Below, in pieces: positions 7,596 through 17,080 of a stretch of 55,740 bases of DNA. Position 1 is the first letter of the stretch, and the number at the start of each line of letters is the position of its first letter. The position numbers and the translations under genes were made by a program. The stretch is from Planctomycetaceae bacterium (GTDB taxonomy: Bacteria > Planctomycetota > Planctomycetia > Gemmatales > Gemmataceae), in contig PNLP01000045.1 in assembly GCA_013823135.1 (NCBI GenBank), positions 1 to 55,740 of the forward strand. Direction: 5' to 3'. Below the pieces are notes generated by a model, which made no database searches, was not told the origin of the DNA, and saw nothing but the letters and a program-made list of their open reading frames with translations.

Positions 7596-10424
7596 ATGTT
7601 ACGACCTCTCGCTGCCGCGATTGCCATCCTCGCCACGTTCAGCGGAGCCAGCCAAGCGTCCGCCGCGGACCTCGACCCGAACGAAGCCGACTTCTTCGAG
7701 AAGAAGATTCGGCCGGTCCTCGCGGAACACTGCTACTCGTGCCACTCCGCCGAAGCCGAGGCCAAGAAGAAGCTCAAGGGCGGTCTCGCACTCGACACAC
7801 GCGACGCCGTTCGCACCGGCGGTGATAGCGGCCCGTCCCTCGTTCCCGGCAAGCCCGCCGAGAGCCTGCTCATCAAGACGCTGAAGTACGCGGGCGACGT
7901 GAAGATGCCGCCCAAGGGGAAGCTGCCGGACGCGGTCGTCGCGGACTTCGAAGCCTGGGTAAAGATGGGGGCACCGGACCCGCGAACCAGTGGCGGCCGT
8001 AAGAAGCAGGTCGGGCTCACCATCGAAGAGGGGAAGCGGTTCTGGGCTTACGTTCCGGTTGCGGATGCACCCGTTCCCGCGGTGAAAGACGCCGCGTGGC
8101 CAGCCGGCACGATCGACCGCCACGTGCTGGCCCGGCTCGAAGCCAAGGGGCTCAAGCCCGCCGCGGATGCGGACAAGGCAACACTCGTCCGGCGGCTGTA
8201 CTTCGACCTGCACGGGCTTCCCCCGACTCCGGAACAGATCGACGAATTCGTGAACTCCACCGACCCCAAGGCATACGAGAAGCTGGTTGACGCGCTCCTC
8301 GCATCTCGCGCGTTCGGGGAACGGTGGGGCCGCCACTGGCTCGACATCGCCCGGTACGCCGAGTCGGTCACGCTCCGTGGCTTCGTGTATAAGGACGCCT
8401 GGCGTTACCGCGACTACGTGATCGAGAGCTTCAACACCGACGTGCCGTTCAACCAGTTCGTTCGTGAGCAGATTGCCGGCGACCTGCTGCCAGCCGCGGA
8501 CCACGCCGCTCGCCGTCGGCAAATCGTCGCCACGTCGTTCCTCGCGCTGGGGAACACGAACCTCGAAGAGCAGGACAAGAAGCAACTCCGGATGGACGTT
8601 GTGGACGAGCAACTCGACGTGGTCGCGAAGGGTTTCCTCGCCCAGACGCTGACGTGTGCCCGTTGCCACGACCACAAGTTCGACCCGATCCCCACCAAGG
8701 ATTACTACGCGATGGCCGGAGTGTTCCGGAACGCCAAGGCACTGGAACACTCGAACGTTTCCAAGTGGGTCGAAGTTCCGTTGCCGGTCGAGCCAGGGGC
8801 CGAGGAAGCGATCAAGAAGCACGACGCGGCCGTTGCAGCGATCCAGGCCAAGATCAAGGCGGCGAAAACGGTCGCCGGCACGAAAGCGGTCCCAAGCAAG
8901 GGAGCGATCGCGATCAAGGACGTCCCTGGCATCGCAGTCGATGACACGCAGGCGAAGAAGGTCGGTGACTGGAAAGTCTCGAAGTTCAACCCCACTTACG
9001 TCGGCGAGGGGTACGTTCACGACGACAATATGGGGAAGGGCGAGAAGACGATCACGTTCGACCCGGACATTACCAAGACCGGCAAGTACGAGGTGCTGCT
9101 CGCGTACAGCCCCGGCATGAACCGGGCCGACAACGTCCCCATCACGGTGTTCAGTGCCGAGGGTGAGAAACAGCTCACCATCGACATGAAGAAGACGCCG
9201 ACCATTGACGGGCTGTACGTTTCGCTCGGCACGTTCCGGTTCGAGAAGGACGGGCAGAGCTTTGTCATCGTCTCGAATGAGGGGACCAAGGGCCACGTCA
9301 CTGCCGACGTCGTGACGTTCATCCCGGCGGCTGGCGAGAAGAAGGAGCAGGTGAAGACTGGCGAGAAGCCCGCGAAGCCTGAAGAATCTGGCACGCTGAA
9401 GGAACTCGAAGCGGAACTGAAGAAGCTCGAAGCCAGCGGCCCGAAGCGGCAAATGGCCATCGGTGTGGTCGAGGAAAAGGTACTGGAAGACGCGAAGATT
9501 CACGTTCGCGGGAGCGTTCACAATCTCGGCGCGGTCGCCCCGCGTGGCGTGATGCAGGTCGCGCTCGCCGGCCCGGCTCCCGTCTTCCCGAAAGATGCGA
9601 GCGGGCGAAAGGAACTCGCCGACTGGATCGCTTCGGCCGAGAACCCGCTCACAGCCCGAGTGTACGCGAACCGAGCCTGGCACTGGCTGCTCGGGAGCGG
9701 CATCGTTCGCACCGTTGACAACTTCGGCACGACCGGCGAGACCCCTTCCAACCCGGAACTGCTCAACCACCTCACGACGCAGTTCGTGAAAGACGGTTGG
9801 AGCACGAAGAAGCTCGTTCGCGAGATCGTCCTGAGCCGTACGTACCGGCAATCCTCAGTCGGTGCCGCCGAAACGATCAAGGCCGATCCGGATAACCAAC
9901 TCTTTGGCCGTGCGAATCGCCGTCGCCTCGAGGCCGAGTGCATCCGCGACGCAATCCTCGCCGCGAGTGGCAAGCTGACGGAACACACGGGTGGCCCCAC
10001 CTTCCCGGCGACAACCGCGTCGGACTACTCGTTCAAGTCGAACCTGGATGTCCGCAGCGTCTACTTGCCGGCGTTCCGCAACAGCATCCCGGAGTTGCTC
10101 GAAGTGTTCGACATGGCTGACACGAGCATGGTGACCGGGAAGCGGAACGCGAGCACGGTCGCCCCGCAAGCGTTGTTCCTGCTCAACAACCCGTGGGTCA
10201 CGGAACAGGCGAAACAGACCGCGACGAAACTGCTCGCCGCGAAACTCGATGACGACGCCCGGCTGACTCGTGCCTACCGCGAGATACTTGGCCGCGAACC
10301 AACGGCGGGCGAACGTGCGGTCGCGACACGCTACCTGAAGGCGAACACCGCTGACCCGTCGATCGCGTGGTCCGGGATCGTTCACGCTCTGTTTGCGTCC
10401 GCCGACTTCCGGTTCGTGCAGTGA
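7596..10424 (+). CDS. Planctomycete-type cytochrome with DUF1549 and DUF1553 domains
   Basis: 942 residues. A signal peptide (MLRPLAAAIAILATFSGASQASA) is followed by a planctomycete cytochrome c domain with heme motif CYSCH at residues 46-50, a DUF1549 domain (about 170-370) containing RRLYFDLHGLPPTPEQIDEF and a second CARCH at 354-358, a central beta-rich ligand-binding-like insert (about 450-580), and a C-terminal DUF1553 domain (about 660-930) with AENPLTARVYANRAWHWLLG. It acts outside the cytoplasm; the reaction is not known. Such proteins are usually encoded next to a DUF1501 protein, as here (140 bp downstream). The frame is open far upstream to 6468, but ATG 7596 begins the signal peptide and is preceded by CTCCG with no clear Shine-Dalgarno. 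Confidence 0.92.
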   Translation: MLRPLAAAIAILATFSGASQASAADLDPNEADFFEKKIRPVLAEHCYSCHSAEAEAKKKLKGGLALDTRDAVRTGGDSGPSLVPGKPAESLLIKTLKYAGDVKMPPKGKLPDAVVADFEAWVKMGAPDPRTSGGRKKQVGLTIEEGKRFWAYVPVADAPVPAVKDAAWPAGTIDRHVLARLEAKGLKPAADADKATLVRRLYFDLHGLPPTPEQIDEFVNSTDPKAYEKLVDALLASRAFGERWGRHWLDIARYAESVTLRGFVYKDAWRYRDYVIESFNTDVPFNQFVREQIAGDLLPAADHAARRRQIVATSFLALGNTNLEEQDKKQLRMDVVDEQLDVVAKGFLAQTLTCARCHDHKFDPIPTKDYYAMAGVFRNAKALEHSNVSKWVEVPLPVEPGAEEAIKKHDAAVAAIQAKIKAAKTVAGTKAVPSKGAIAIKDVPGIAVDDTQAKKVGDWKVSKFNPTYVGEGYVHDDNMGKGEKTITFDPDITKTGKYEVLLAYSPGMNRADNVPITVFSAEGEKQLTIDMKKTPTIDGLYVSLGTFRFEKDGQSFVIVSNEGTKGHVTADVVTFIPAAGEKKEQVKTGEKPAKPEESGTLKELEAELKKLEASGPKRQMAIGVVEEKVLEDAKIHVRGSVHNLGAVAPRGVMQVALAGPAPVFPKDASGRKELADWIASAENPLTARVYANRAWHWLLGSGIVRTVDNFGTTGETPSNPELLNHLTTQFVKDGWSTKKLVREIVLSRTYRQSSVGAAETIKADPDNQLFGRANRRRLEAECIRDAILAASGKLTEHTGGPTFPATTASDYSFKSNLDVRSVYLPAFRNSIPELLEVFDMADTSMVTGKRNASTVAPQALFLLNNPWVTEQAKQTATKLLAAKLDDDARLTRAYREILGREPTAGERAVATRYLKANTADPSIAWSGIVHALFASADFRFVQ

Positions 10425-10437
10425 CGCGGAATGCTTT

Positions 10438-10501
10438 GGTCCGAGCCCGAGTGCCAAGCGAGGGACCAACGCGAACCTCGCTTGGCGCTTGGGCTCGGAC
10501 C
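10438..10501. repeat. Long intergenic palindrome, CCGAGCCCGA family (copy 2)
   Basis: Arms 10438-10463 and 10476-10501 are 26 bases each, complementary except for two positions that would be G-U pairs in RNA. A second CTCGGACCAAAG at 10509-10520 can also pair with the outer left arm (CTTTGGTCCGAG), giving an alternative fold. It lies between the DUF1549/1553 and DUF1501 genes and could set their relative expression. Confidence 0.8.
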
Positions 10502-10564
10502 TAGATCGCTCGGACCAAAGATCCAAGAATATTGGCGGCCCTCCCTACGAATACGAGAACTCCG

Positions 10565-11980
10565 ATGCTGCATACTTTCTCTCGCCGTGAATGGCTCGCT
10601 CGCACGGGTTGCGGCTTCGGCGGCCTCGCGTTCGCCGGGCTTTCGACCGCTGCAGCGGCCAGCACGAACCCGCTCGACCCGAAGCCGACGCACCACATTG
10701 CGAAGGCCAAGCGAGTCATCTTCCTGTTCATGCAGGGCGGCGTGAGCCACGTCGATTCCTACGACCACAAGCCGCGCCTCACCAAGGACGACGGCAAGCA
10801 GTTCGCGTTCGACGACGCTCGTGTGATCGCGAACTCCGGGCAACGCGGCACCAACCAGAGGGTGATGAAGCCGCTGTGGAAGTTTGCACAGCACGGCAAA
10901 TCGGGGATGTGGGCATCGGACTTGTTCCCGGAAGTGGCGAAACACGTCGATGAGCTGTGCTTCGTGAAGTCGATGCACACCGAGGGTGTCGCACACGGCC
11001 CTGCGACGCTCTTCCTCCACTGCGGCAGCACGAACTTCGTCCGCCCGAGCATGGGGTCGTGGGCGCTGTACGGTCTGGGGACCGAGAACCAGAACCTGCC
11101 GGGGTTCGTGTCGATCGCACCGTCCTCGGGGAACGGCGGGCCGCGGAACTACGGCAACGCATTCCTTCCCGCGGTCTATCAGGGAACCGCACTCGGTCGC
11201 GCCGGCCGCCCCGCGAGCGAATCGACCATCCGCAACCTTAACCCGTCCCTCGCCCCGACCGACGCGAAGGCACGGTTCGATCTGCTCCGCGAGTTGCACG
11301 CCGAGCAACTGAAGCGGTCGCCGGGCGACACGGAACTCGAAGCGGTTGCGAACTCCTACGAACTCGCGGGCCGGATGCAGTTGAACGCACCCGACGTGCT
11401 CGATCTGTCCAAGGAATCGGCCGAGACCAAGAAGGCCTACGGCATCGGCGACAAGACCACCGACACGTTCGGCCAGCAGTGCCTGATGGCCCGTCGCCTT
11501 TCCGAGCAGGGCGTGCGGTACATCCAGGTGACCTACGGCGATAGCTCCGCGAACCCGGCGTGGGATCAGCACTCGAACATGCCCAAGCACGGCGACCACG
11601 CCAAGGCGGTTGACAGGCCGGTTGCCGCGCTGCTTGAAGACCTGAAGAAACGCGACCTGCTGAAGGACACGATCGTGTGGTGGGGCGGCGAGTTCGGCCG
11701 CACGCCTTACGCACAGGGAAACGGCACGGGTCGCGACCACAACCCGCTCGGGTTCACAACGTGGGTCGCGGGTGGCGGGTTCAAGGCCGGGTTCTCACAC
11801 GGCGCGACCGACGAGTTCGGGGCACTCGCGGTCGAGGACAAGGTCCACATGCACGACCTGCACGCGACCATCCTCCACCAACTGGGGTTGGACCACGAGA
11901 AGCTCACGTTCACCTATGCCGGCCGCCCGTTCCGACTGACCGATGTTCACGGCCGCGTGGTGAAGGAAATCATCGCTTAA
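10565..11980 (+). CDS. DUF1501 family protein, Tat-exported
   Basis: 471 residues. The N-terminus has a twin-arginine signal (SRREWLARTGCGFGGLAFAG) and the mature part has the DUF1501 pattern, an alkaline-phosphatase/sulfatase-like fold: RVIFLFMQGGVSHVDSYDHKP near residue 55, GTENQNLPGFVSI in the middle, and GEFGRTPYAQGNGTGRDHNP with HDLHATILHQLGLDH near the end. Export by Tat suggests folding, perhaps with metals, before translocation. Catalytic activity is not known. It is the usual partner of DUF1549/1553 proteins and follows one here. The start is ATG 10565, preceded by CTCCG; an upstream in-frame start adds no signal-like sequence. Its stop lies only 10 bases from the stop of the convergent gene at 11991. 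Confidence 0.92.
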   Translation: MLHTFSRREWLARTGCGFGGLAFAGLSTAAAASTNPLDPKPTHHIAKAKRVIFLFMQGGVSHVDSYDHKPRLTKDDGKQFAFDDARVIANSGQRGTNQRVMKPLWKFAQHGKSGMWASDLFPEVAKHVDELCFVKSMHTEGVAHGPATLFLHCGSTNFVRPSMGSWALYGLGTENQNLPGFVSIAPSSGNGGPRNYGNAFLPAVYQGTALGRAGRPASESTIRNLNPSLAPTDAKARFDLLRELHAEQLKRSPGDTELEAVANSYELAGRMQLNAPDVLDLSKESAETKKAYGIGDKTTDTFGQQCLMARRLSEQGVRYIQVTYGDSSANPAWDQHSNMPKHGDHAKAVDRPVAALLEDLKKRDLLKDTIVWWGGEFGRTPYAQGNGTGRDHNPLGFTTWVAGGGFKAGFSHGATDEFGALAVEDKVHMHDLHATILHQLGLDHEKLTFTYAGRPFRLTDVHGRVVKEIIA

Positions 11981-11990
11981 CCAATGCAAC

Positions 11991-12911
11991 TCAATCGCTG
12001 ACCCGGATTGCACCCAGGCCGACGATCGCCAGCGCCGGGAGATCCTTAAACTCGGAGTTCGGCCCCAGGAACTCCGGGAACCCCACGCGGGGCTTTCGCT
12101 TCCCGGCGAGTGTGAGCTTCGTCTTGCCGTCGCCGCGGTAGTGTTCCGACGCGCCGAACAGTCGCTCGACGAGTTGCCGGTACACCCAGTCCGAGCCGCC
12201 GGTCTCACGCAACGCCGCGTACTCGGTCGCCTTCACCCGCCGCTTCCCCTCGTCCGGAAAGCCCTTCAAGAACGACAGTTCCCGCTCCGAACGAAGCTGC
12301 AATTTCGTGGGAACGAACCCGTCTCCCTCCGGACGCAGCGTCACCCACCGCTCCTTGTCGGCCGCCATGCGATCGACCAGTGAGAACAAGTTGTCCCATG
12401 TTGCCAGGAACACCCGGCAGTCCCACTCGGCGGGCAAAGCACCGTCCTTCACGTCGGACGTTTGAACTTTCTCCGGGTACGCGAACAGCACGGCTACCTT
12501 CTCCACGCCCCGCTCGGTGTCGAGGATGTCTTCGGGGTCGTAGCCGATGGCCGAGAAGATGCCGAGAAGGTCGCGGCCATACGCGGCTTCGGGAACGGTC
12601 AGGAACACGGCAGGCCGAGGGCCGATCCAGCCACCGGACTTGAGCTTGGCACCGTCCATCGCATGGTGACGCGAGAGAACACGGAGGAACACGCCATTCG
12701 CGGTCGTGTTCTCGGGGTTCACGGGTTTCTGGTCGGCGGCGAGGAGGCGCTCAATGTGGGGCTTGAGAGCGGCCGGCACGTCGCTCGGGTTGGCCGGGTA
12801 GAGGAGTTTCCTGACGGGTGCGGGTGCGGGCGGGACGGGTTGCTGAACCGCCGGCGCGACCTGCCAGGCAACGCAGACCCCCGCGACGCTAACGAGTAAA
12901 CCGCGGATCAT
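11991..12911 (-). CDS. Secreted protein of unknown function
   Basis: 306 residues, family not recognised. A signal peptide (MIRGLLVSVAGVCVAWQVAPA) leads into a Pro-rich linker and a mixed alpha/beta body with segments such as GGWIGPRPAVFLTVPEAAYG, a region around GYDPEDIL and CRVFLATWDNLFSLVDRM. No cysteine pair, heme motif or known catalytic signature is visible. It lies between two cytochrome cassettes but on the opposite strand, convergent with the DUF1501 gene (10-bp gap) and divergent from the DUF1592 gene (198-bp gap). The ATG at 12911 begins the signal peptide. The codon usage looks like that of its neighbours, so I take it as a real gene. Confidence 0.7.
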   Translation of the reverse strand: MIRGLLVSVAGVCVAWQVAPAVQQPVPPAPAPVRKLLYPANPSDVPAALKPHIERLLAADQKPVNPENTTANGVFLRVLSRHHAMDGAKLKSGGWIGPRPAVFLTVPEAAYGRDLLGIFSAIGYDPEDILDTERGVEKVAVLFAYPEKVQTSDVKDGALPAEWDCRVFLATWDNLFSLVDRMAADKERWVTLRPEGDGFVPTKLQLRSERELSFLKGFPDEGKRRVKATEYAALRETGGSDWVYRQLVERLFGASEHYRGDGKTKLTLAGKRKPRVGFPEFLGPNSEFKDLPALAIVGLGAIRVSD

Positions 12912-13109
12912 ACATCACCTCCAAAAGCGGAATCGTGACGCGAGTAGTGACAATACAAGATTCCGACCCAGGGAGCCCGCGAAGCCGCACCCGGCTTGAG
13001 GAAGGGTGTGGCGAAGCCGTCAGTTGCGGGGTAGAGTAATCTTACCCGAGTCGCTACCACGACCCGCAGTCTGAAGCCCGCCGACCTCCTGCCTGGGCCG
13101 GAACCTCCG

Positions 13110-15524
13110 ATGACCAACCGACGTCTGCTCCCCACTGCGTTCGCAGTGATGCTTGCACTCGCGACCGCCAGCCCCGCCGTTGCGGCCCCGGACGACTTCG
13201 AGAAACTCGTTCTGCCGTACTTCGCAGAATACTGCAACCGCTGCCACGACGCGAAGACGCAGAAGGGCGAGTTCCGCCTCGACACGCTCTCGCGCGATTT
13301 CGCCGCAGGCACGTCCACCATGAAGTGGATGGAGATCATCGAGCGCGTGAACACGGGCGAGATGCCGCCGAAGAACGCGAAGCAGCCCAAGGCCGACGAC
13401 ACGGCTCGGATCGTTGAGGCCGTCACGGGGAAGCTCCGCGAAGGGGAAGCGGCCCGGCTCGCCAAGCGCGAGAAGGTCGCGTTCCACCGACTGACCCGTG
13501 AGGAATACGCCAACACCGTCCGCGACCTGCTCGGCGTCACCTTCGACGCCACCGACCCGAACGGCCTCCCCGACGACCCCGAGTGGCACGGCTTCGAGCG
13601 CATCGGGAGCGTGCTGTCGCTCTCGCCTTCGCACGTCGAAAAGTACCTCAACGCGGCCGAGACCGTGCTGGCCGAAGCATTCCCCGACAAGGCACCCGAG
13701 AAGTTCCTGAAGAAGAAGGACGCGATTGATCTGCGGGGAGGACCGGACCGCGCCGCGCTGACCGCTCAGGGATTGGCAGACAAGGTTCGCGTGGACCTGT
13801 GGCCCGGTGCCGACCTGCAAGGCGGGCGCGTGGGGCCGGGGATCGTACTCCCTTCAGCGGGGCACTACAAGGTCCGCGTCAAACTCAGCGGCTTGAAACC
13901 GGCGGGCGGCCGTGCCCCGCACCTCGCGTTCTACGCCGTGAACCTCGACCGGATGTTGCACGAACAGGACGTGATCGCGCCGGAAGACAAACCCATCACT
14001 GTCGAGTTCACGACGCACCTTCCCGCAGGCAACCACAACTTCCGCATGTCGAACGACGTGCCCGGCCCGTCGAACCTGCCGCGCTCCGGCCGCTCCGATC
14101 CGCGGCGCCCGTTCTTCAGCATCAAGGACGGTCGCCGGCCCTGGCAGATCAAGCTCACAGACGAAGCCGGCGAGCCGATCATGCCGTTCTTGATTGTGGA
14201 CTCGGTGGAGTGGGAAGGGCCGATCGTCGAGCCCGGCCCTACGTTCGCCCAGAAGCAGTACATGCCCAAGGAGAAGGGGAACGCGGCCCAACTCCGCGAA
14301 TCGCTCGCACGGTTCGCGACGTTTGCGTTCCGTCGCCCCGTTGCGGACGTCGAGGTCGAGCGGTTCGCAAAACTGGTGGAAAGCGAGGTCAAGAGCGGCG
14401 AACGGTTCGAGGCCGCCGTGAAGACGGGCCTGCTCGCGATCATGTGCTCGAAGGACTACCTTTACCTCGTCGAAGGTGCCGCAGAGCGAACCAAGCTAAC
14501 CCCCTTCGAACTGGCGTCGCGGCTGTCGTACTTCCTGTGGAGCACGATGCCCGACGAGGAACTGTTCCGCGTCGCCAAGGACGGGACCTTGCAGCGCCCC
14601 GAGGTGCTGAAGACTCAGGTTGCGCGAATGCTCCGCGACCCGAAAGCCGCCCGGTTCGCCGAGGCGTTCCCGCGTCAGTGGTTGCAACTGCGAATGGTCG
14701 GCATGTTCCCGCCCGATAAGAAGCTGTACCCCGATTACGACGAATACCTCCAGAAGAGCATGATTGCCGAGACGACCAGTTTCTTCCGCGAAGTGCTGGA
14801 CAAGAACCTGAGCCTGCGGGAGTTTCTCGATTCGGACTGGACGATGCTCAACGCCCGGCTCGCGGAACACTACGGCATCGCGGGTGTGACCGACGACCGC
14901 TTCCAGCGTGTGTCGCTGAAGCCCGGCGACCACCGTGGCGGACTGCTAACGCAAGCCGCGGTGCTGTCGCTCACGTCGGACGGCACGCGGCACCGCCCGG
15001 TTCACCGCGGGAAGTGGGTGATGGAGTCGATTCTCGGGAAGTCGCCACCGCCGCCGCCCGCGAACGTGAAGCCGATCGAGCCGACCCCCGCGACGCAGCC
15101 GAAGGCGACGATTCGCATGAAGCTCGACGCCCACCGCAACGACCCGAACTGTGCCGCGTGCCACAAGAAGATCGACCCGCTCGGGCTGGCGTTCGACAAC
15201 TACGACGCGATCGGTCGCTGGCGCACGGAGGAGATTTCCAACGACGGCAGCGGGGCGAACCCGAAGGTCGATGCGAGCGGCGAGTTGGCCGACGGCCGGA
15301 AGTTCACCGACCCGCCGGCGTTCAAGAAACTGCTGGTCGCCGACATGGACAAGTTCAACGCGGCGTTCGTGGAGAAGCTCGCGACGTATGCCATTCGCCG
15401 CACGACGACACTCGCCGATCACGCCGAGTTAGCGAAGATTGCCGCGAAGGGGAAGGCCGCCGATTACAAGCTCGCTGCGACGATAGAAGCACTCGTGCTT
15501 TCCGATTTGTTCCAGCACCGATAG
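13110..15524 (+). CDS. DUF1592-type secreted cytochrome protein (DUF1587/1592/1588/1585)
   Basis: 804 residues. A signal peptide (about residues 1-25) is followed by a cytochrome c motif CNRCH at 42-46, a DUF1587-like stretch (FHRLTREEYANTVRDLLGV), a carbohydrate-binding-like beta region (about 215-370), a DUF1592 region (LTPFELASRLSYFLWSTMPD), a DUF1588 region (GGLLTQAAVLSLTSDGTRHR) and a DUF1585 tail. A second heme motif CAACH is at 681-685, followed by KKIDPLGLAFDNYDAIGRW. This is the classic planctomycete multi-DUF cytochrome with unknown reaction, acting outside the cytoplasm. ATG 13110 follows CTCCG, with no Shine-Dalgarno. The DUF1552 gene follows after 67 bp, forming the second cytochrome cassette of the window. 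Confidence 0.92.
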   Translation: MTNRRLLPTAFAVMLALATASPAVAAPDDFEKLVLPYFAEYCNRCHDAKTQKGEFRLDTLSRDFAAGTSTMKWMEIIERVNTGEMPPKNAKQPKADDTARIVEAVTGKLREGEAARLAKREKVAFHRLTREEYANTVRDLLGVTFDATDPNGLPDDPEWHGFERIGSVLSLSPSHVEKYLNAAETVLAEAFPDKAPEKFLKKKDAIDLRGGPDRAALTAQGLADKVRVDLWPGADLQGGRVGPGIVLPSAGHYKVRVKLSGLKPAGGRAPHLAFYAVNLDRMLHEQDVIAPEDKPITVEFTTHLPAGNHNFRMSNDVPGPSNLPRSGRSDPRRPFFSIKDGRRPWQIKLTDEAGEPIMPFLIVDSVEWEGPIVEPGPTFAQKQYMPKEKGNAAQLRESLARFATFAFRRPVADVEVERFAKLVESEVKSGERFEAAVKTGLLAIMCSKDYLYLVEGAAERTKLTPFELASRLSYFLWSTMPDEELFRVAKDGTLQRPEVLKTQVARMLRDPKAARFAEAFPRQWLQLRMVGMFPPDKKLYPDYDEYLQKSMIAETTSFFREVLDKNLSLREFLDSDWTMLNARLAEHYGIAGVTDDRFQRVSLKPGDHRGGLLTQAAVLSLTSDGTRHRPVHRGKWVMESILGKSPPPPPANVKPIEPTPATQPKATIRMKLDAHRNDPNCAACHKKIDPLGLAFDNYDAIGRWRTEEISNDGSGANPKVDASGELADGRKFTDPPAFKKLLVADMDKFNAAFVEKLATYAIRRTTTLADHAELAKIAAKGKAADYKLAATIEALVLSDLFQHR

Positions 15525-15527
15525 CCC

Positions 15528-15565
15528 CCAAGCCCACCCATTGCTATGGGTGGGCTTGGCTCGCC
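15528..15565. repeat. Single REP-like hairpin ending in CTCGCC (element D)
   Basis: Arms CCAAGCCCACCCA (15528-15540) and its exact complement (15547-15559) flank a 6-base loop, followed directly by CTCGCC. This is a solo version of the unit found in pairs elsewhere. It starts just after the stop of the DUF1592 gene and precedes the DUF1552 gene, so it could weaken read-through between them. Confidence 0.75.
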
Positions 15566-15591
15566 TGCCCCACTTAAAGGAACCCCGACAG

Positions 15592-16968
15592 ATGAGCAAT
15601 ATCCTAGGCCAGAAATGGCTGCTGAACCGCCGGCACTTCCTCCGCGGGGCCGGCGCTGCGGTCGCGCTTCCGCTTCTGAACTGCATGACCCCACTGCGGG
15701 CCGCCGAGGCCGTGACCAAGCCGCGCCGCAGCGTGTTCGTGTACATCCCCAACGGCGTGAACGTGCTGACGTGGCAGATCACCAAGCCGGGGGCCGATTA
15801 CGAATTCAGCGAGCCACTCAAGGCACTCGAAAAGCACCGTGCCGTCGTCACGCCGATCAGCGGGTTGCACCACCCGCACGGGCTCGGCCAGGCCCACGAG
15901 TGCTCCAAGATCTGGCTCACGGGTGCGAAGATTAGCCAGGAAGGCGGCGCGTTCCGCAACACGGTTTCGTGCGACCAACTCATGGCCGACGTGACCGCCC
16001 CGCACACGCGGTTCAGTTCGCTGGAACTGAGCATCTCACGCGGCGACACGACGCTCGGCTGGTCCCGTGACGGAGTTCCGCTACCCGCCGAGGACAACCC
16101 GCGAACCGTGTTCAACCGCCTGTTCGGTGCGGAAGTGGGCGGCATCGACGTGCAACGCCGCCGCCTCAACCGCCGGCACAGCGTCCTCGACGCGGTGCTG
16201 TCCGACGCCAAGACGTTTCGCACGGGTCTCGGCGGCGACGACCGCACCAAGCTCGACGAGTACCTGCACGCAGTCCGCGACGTGGAAGTCCGCACGGAAC
16301 GGCTCGACGCCTGGCTGAACGTGCCGAAACCCACCGTGGACAAGGCGACCGGCGAGAAACTCACGCGGAACGTGTCGAAGGCGGAAGCTGGCGAATACTA
16401 CCGCACGATGTACGACCTGATCGTGCTCACGCTCCGCACCGACATGACGCGGGTCGTCACGTACATGAGCGGCAGCGAGAGCAACGGGCTCGCGATCCCA
16501 GAGATCGGCATTCCGCAGACGCGGCACGAACTGTCGCACCACAACGGCGACCCCGAGCAGATGGCGCGCCTCTCACGCAGCGATGCGTTCATCGCCGAGC
16601 AGTTCGCCTACTTCCTCGATCAACTTCAGACCGTCAAGGAAGGGGACGCGGCTCTGCTCGATCAGACGATGGTGCTGTTCGGCAGCGGCATGAGCTACGG
16701 CCACAGTCACGGCAACGCGAACCTGCCGCTCGTCCTCGCGGGTGGCAAGGCACTCGGCCTGAAGCACGGCAAGCACCTCGACTTCAACTTGCCGAAGCTC
16801 AAGAAGTACGACCTCGCCACGCCGGGGGCACACTACGGCGTCTGCTCTCGCCCGATCGACGAGAAAGCCCGCCTCTCGAACCTGCTGCTGACGATGGCGA
16901 ACAAGATGGGGGTCGAGACCGAGAAGTTCGCCGATAGCACCGCCCCGCTGACCGAAGTGCTGGCGTGA
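15592..16968 (+). CDS. DUF1552 family protein, Tat-exported
   Basis: 458 residues. The twin-arginine signal NRRHFLRGAGAAVALPLL opens the protein; the mature part shows DUF1552 features such as RRSVFVYIPNGVNVLTWQIT, a GLHHPHGLGQAHECSKIWLTG segment, SLELSISRGDTTLGWSRDG, and FGSGMSYGHSHGNANLPLVL near the C-terminus. DUF1552 is related in fold to DUF1501 and almost always sits beside a DUF1592 protein, as here. Its reaction is unknown; the many His and Asp residues suggest a metal-dependent hydrolase-like fold. ATG 15592 is chosen as the signal start, with AAAGGAA about 12 bases upstream. Likely co-transcribed with the DUF1592 gene. Confidence 0.9.
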   Translation: MSNILGQKWLLNRRHFLRGAGAAVALPLLNCMTPLRAAEAVTKPRRSVFVYIPNGVNVLTWQITKPGADYEFSEPLKALEKHRAVVTPISGLHHPHGLGQAHECSKIWLTGAKISQEGGAFRNTVSCDQLMADVTAPHTRFSSLELSISRGDTTLGWSRDGVPLPAEDNPRTVFNRLFGAEVGGIDVQRRRLNRRHSVLDAVLSDAKTFRTGLGGDDRTKLDEYLHAVRDVEVRTERLDAWLNVPKPTVDKATGEKLTRNVSKAEAGEYYRTMYDLIVLTLRTDMTRVVTYMSGSESNGLAIPEIGIPQTRHELSHHNGDPEQMARLSRSDAFIAEQFAYFLDQLQTVKEGDAALLDQTMVLFGSGMSYGHSHGNANLPLVLAGGKALGLKHGKHLDFNLPKLKKYDLATPGAHYGVCSRPIDEKARLSNLLLTMANKMGVETEKFADSTAPLTEVLA

Positions 16969-16982
16969 CATCCGATTGACAA

Positions 16983-17032
16983 GCCCGCAGCGCAAGCAAG
17001 GGTCAACGCTTGCCCTTGCTTGCGCTGCGGGC
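16983..17032. repeat. Palindrome, AGCCCGCAGCGCAAGCAA family (copy 1)
   Basis: Arms 16983-17002 and 17013-17032 are exact 20-base reverse complements with a 10-base loop. The same arm sequence recurs at 52289-52309 near the pilT end. It begins 14 bases after the DUF1552 stop and may act as a terminator or transcript-stabilising hairpin. Confidence 0.85.
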
Positions 17033-17080
17033 CTGTAACACAGGCCAATACTCTCATTGAGACAACTCCGGAACTGTGTC

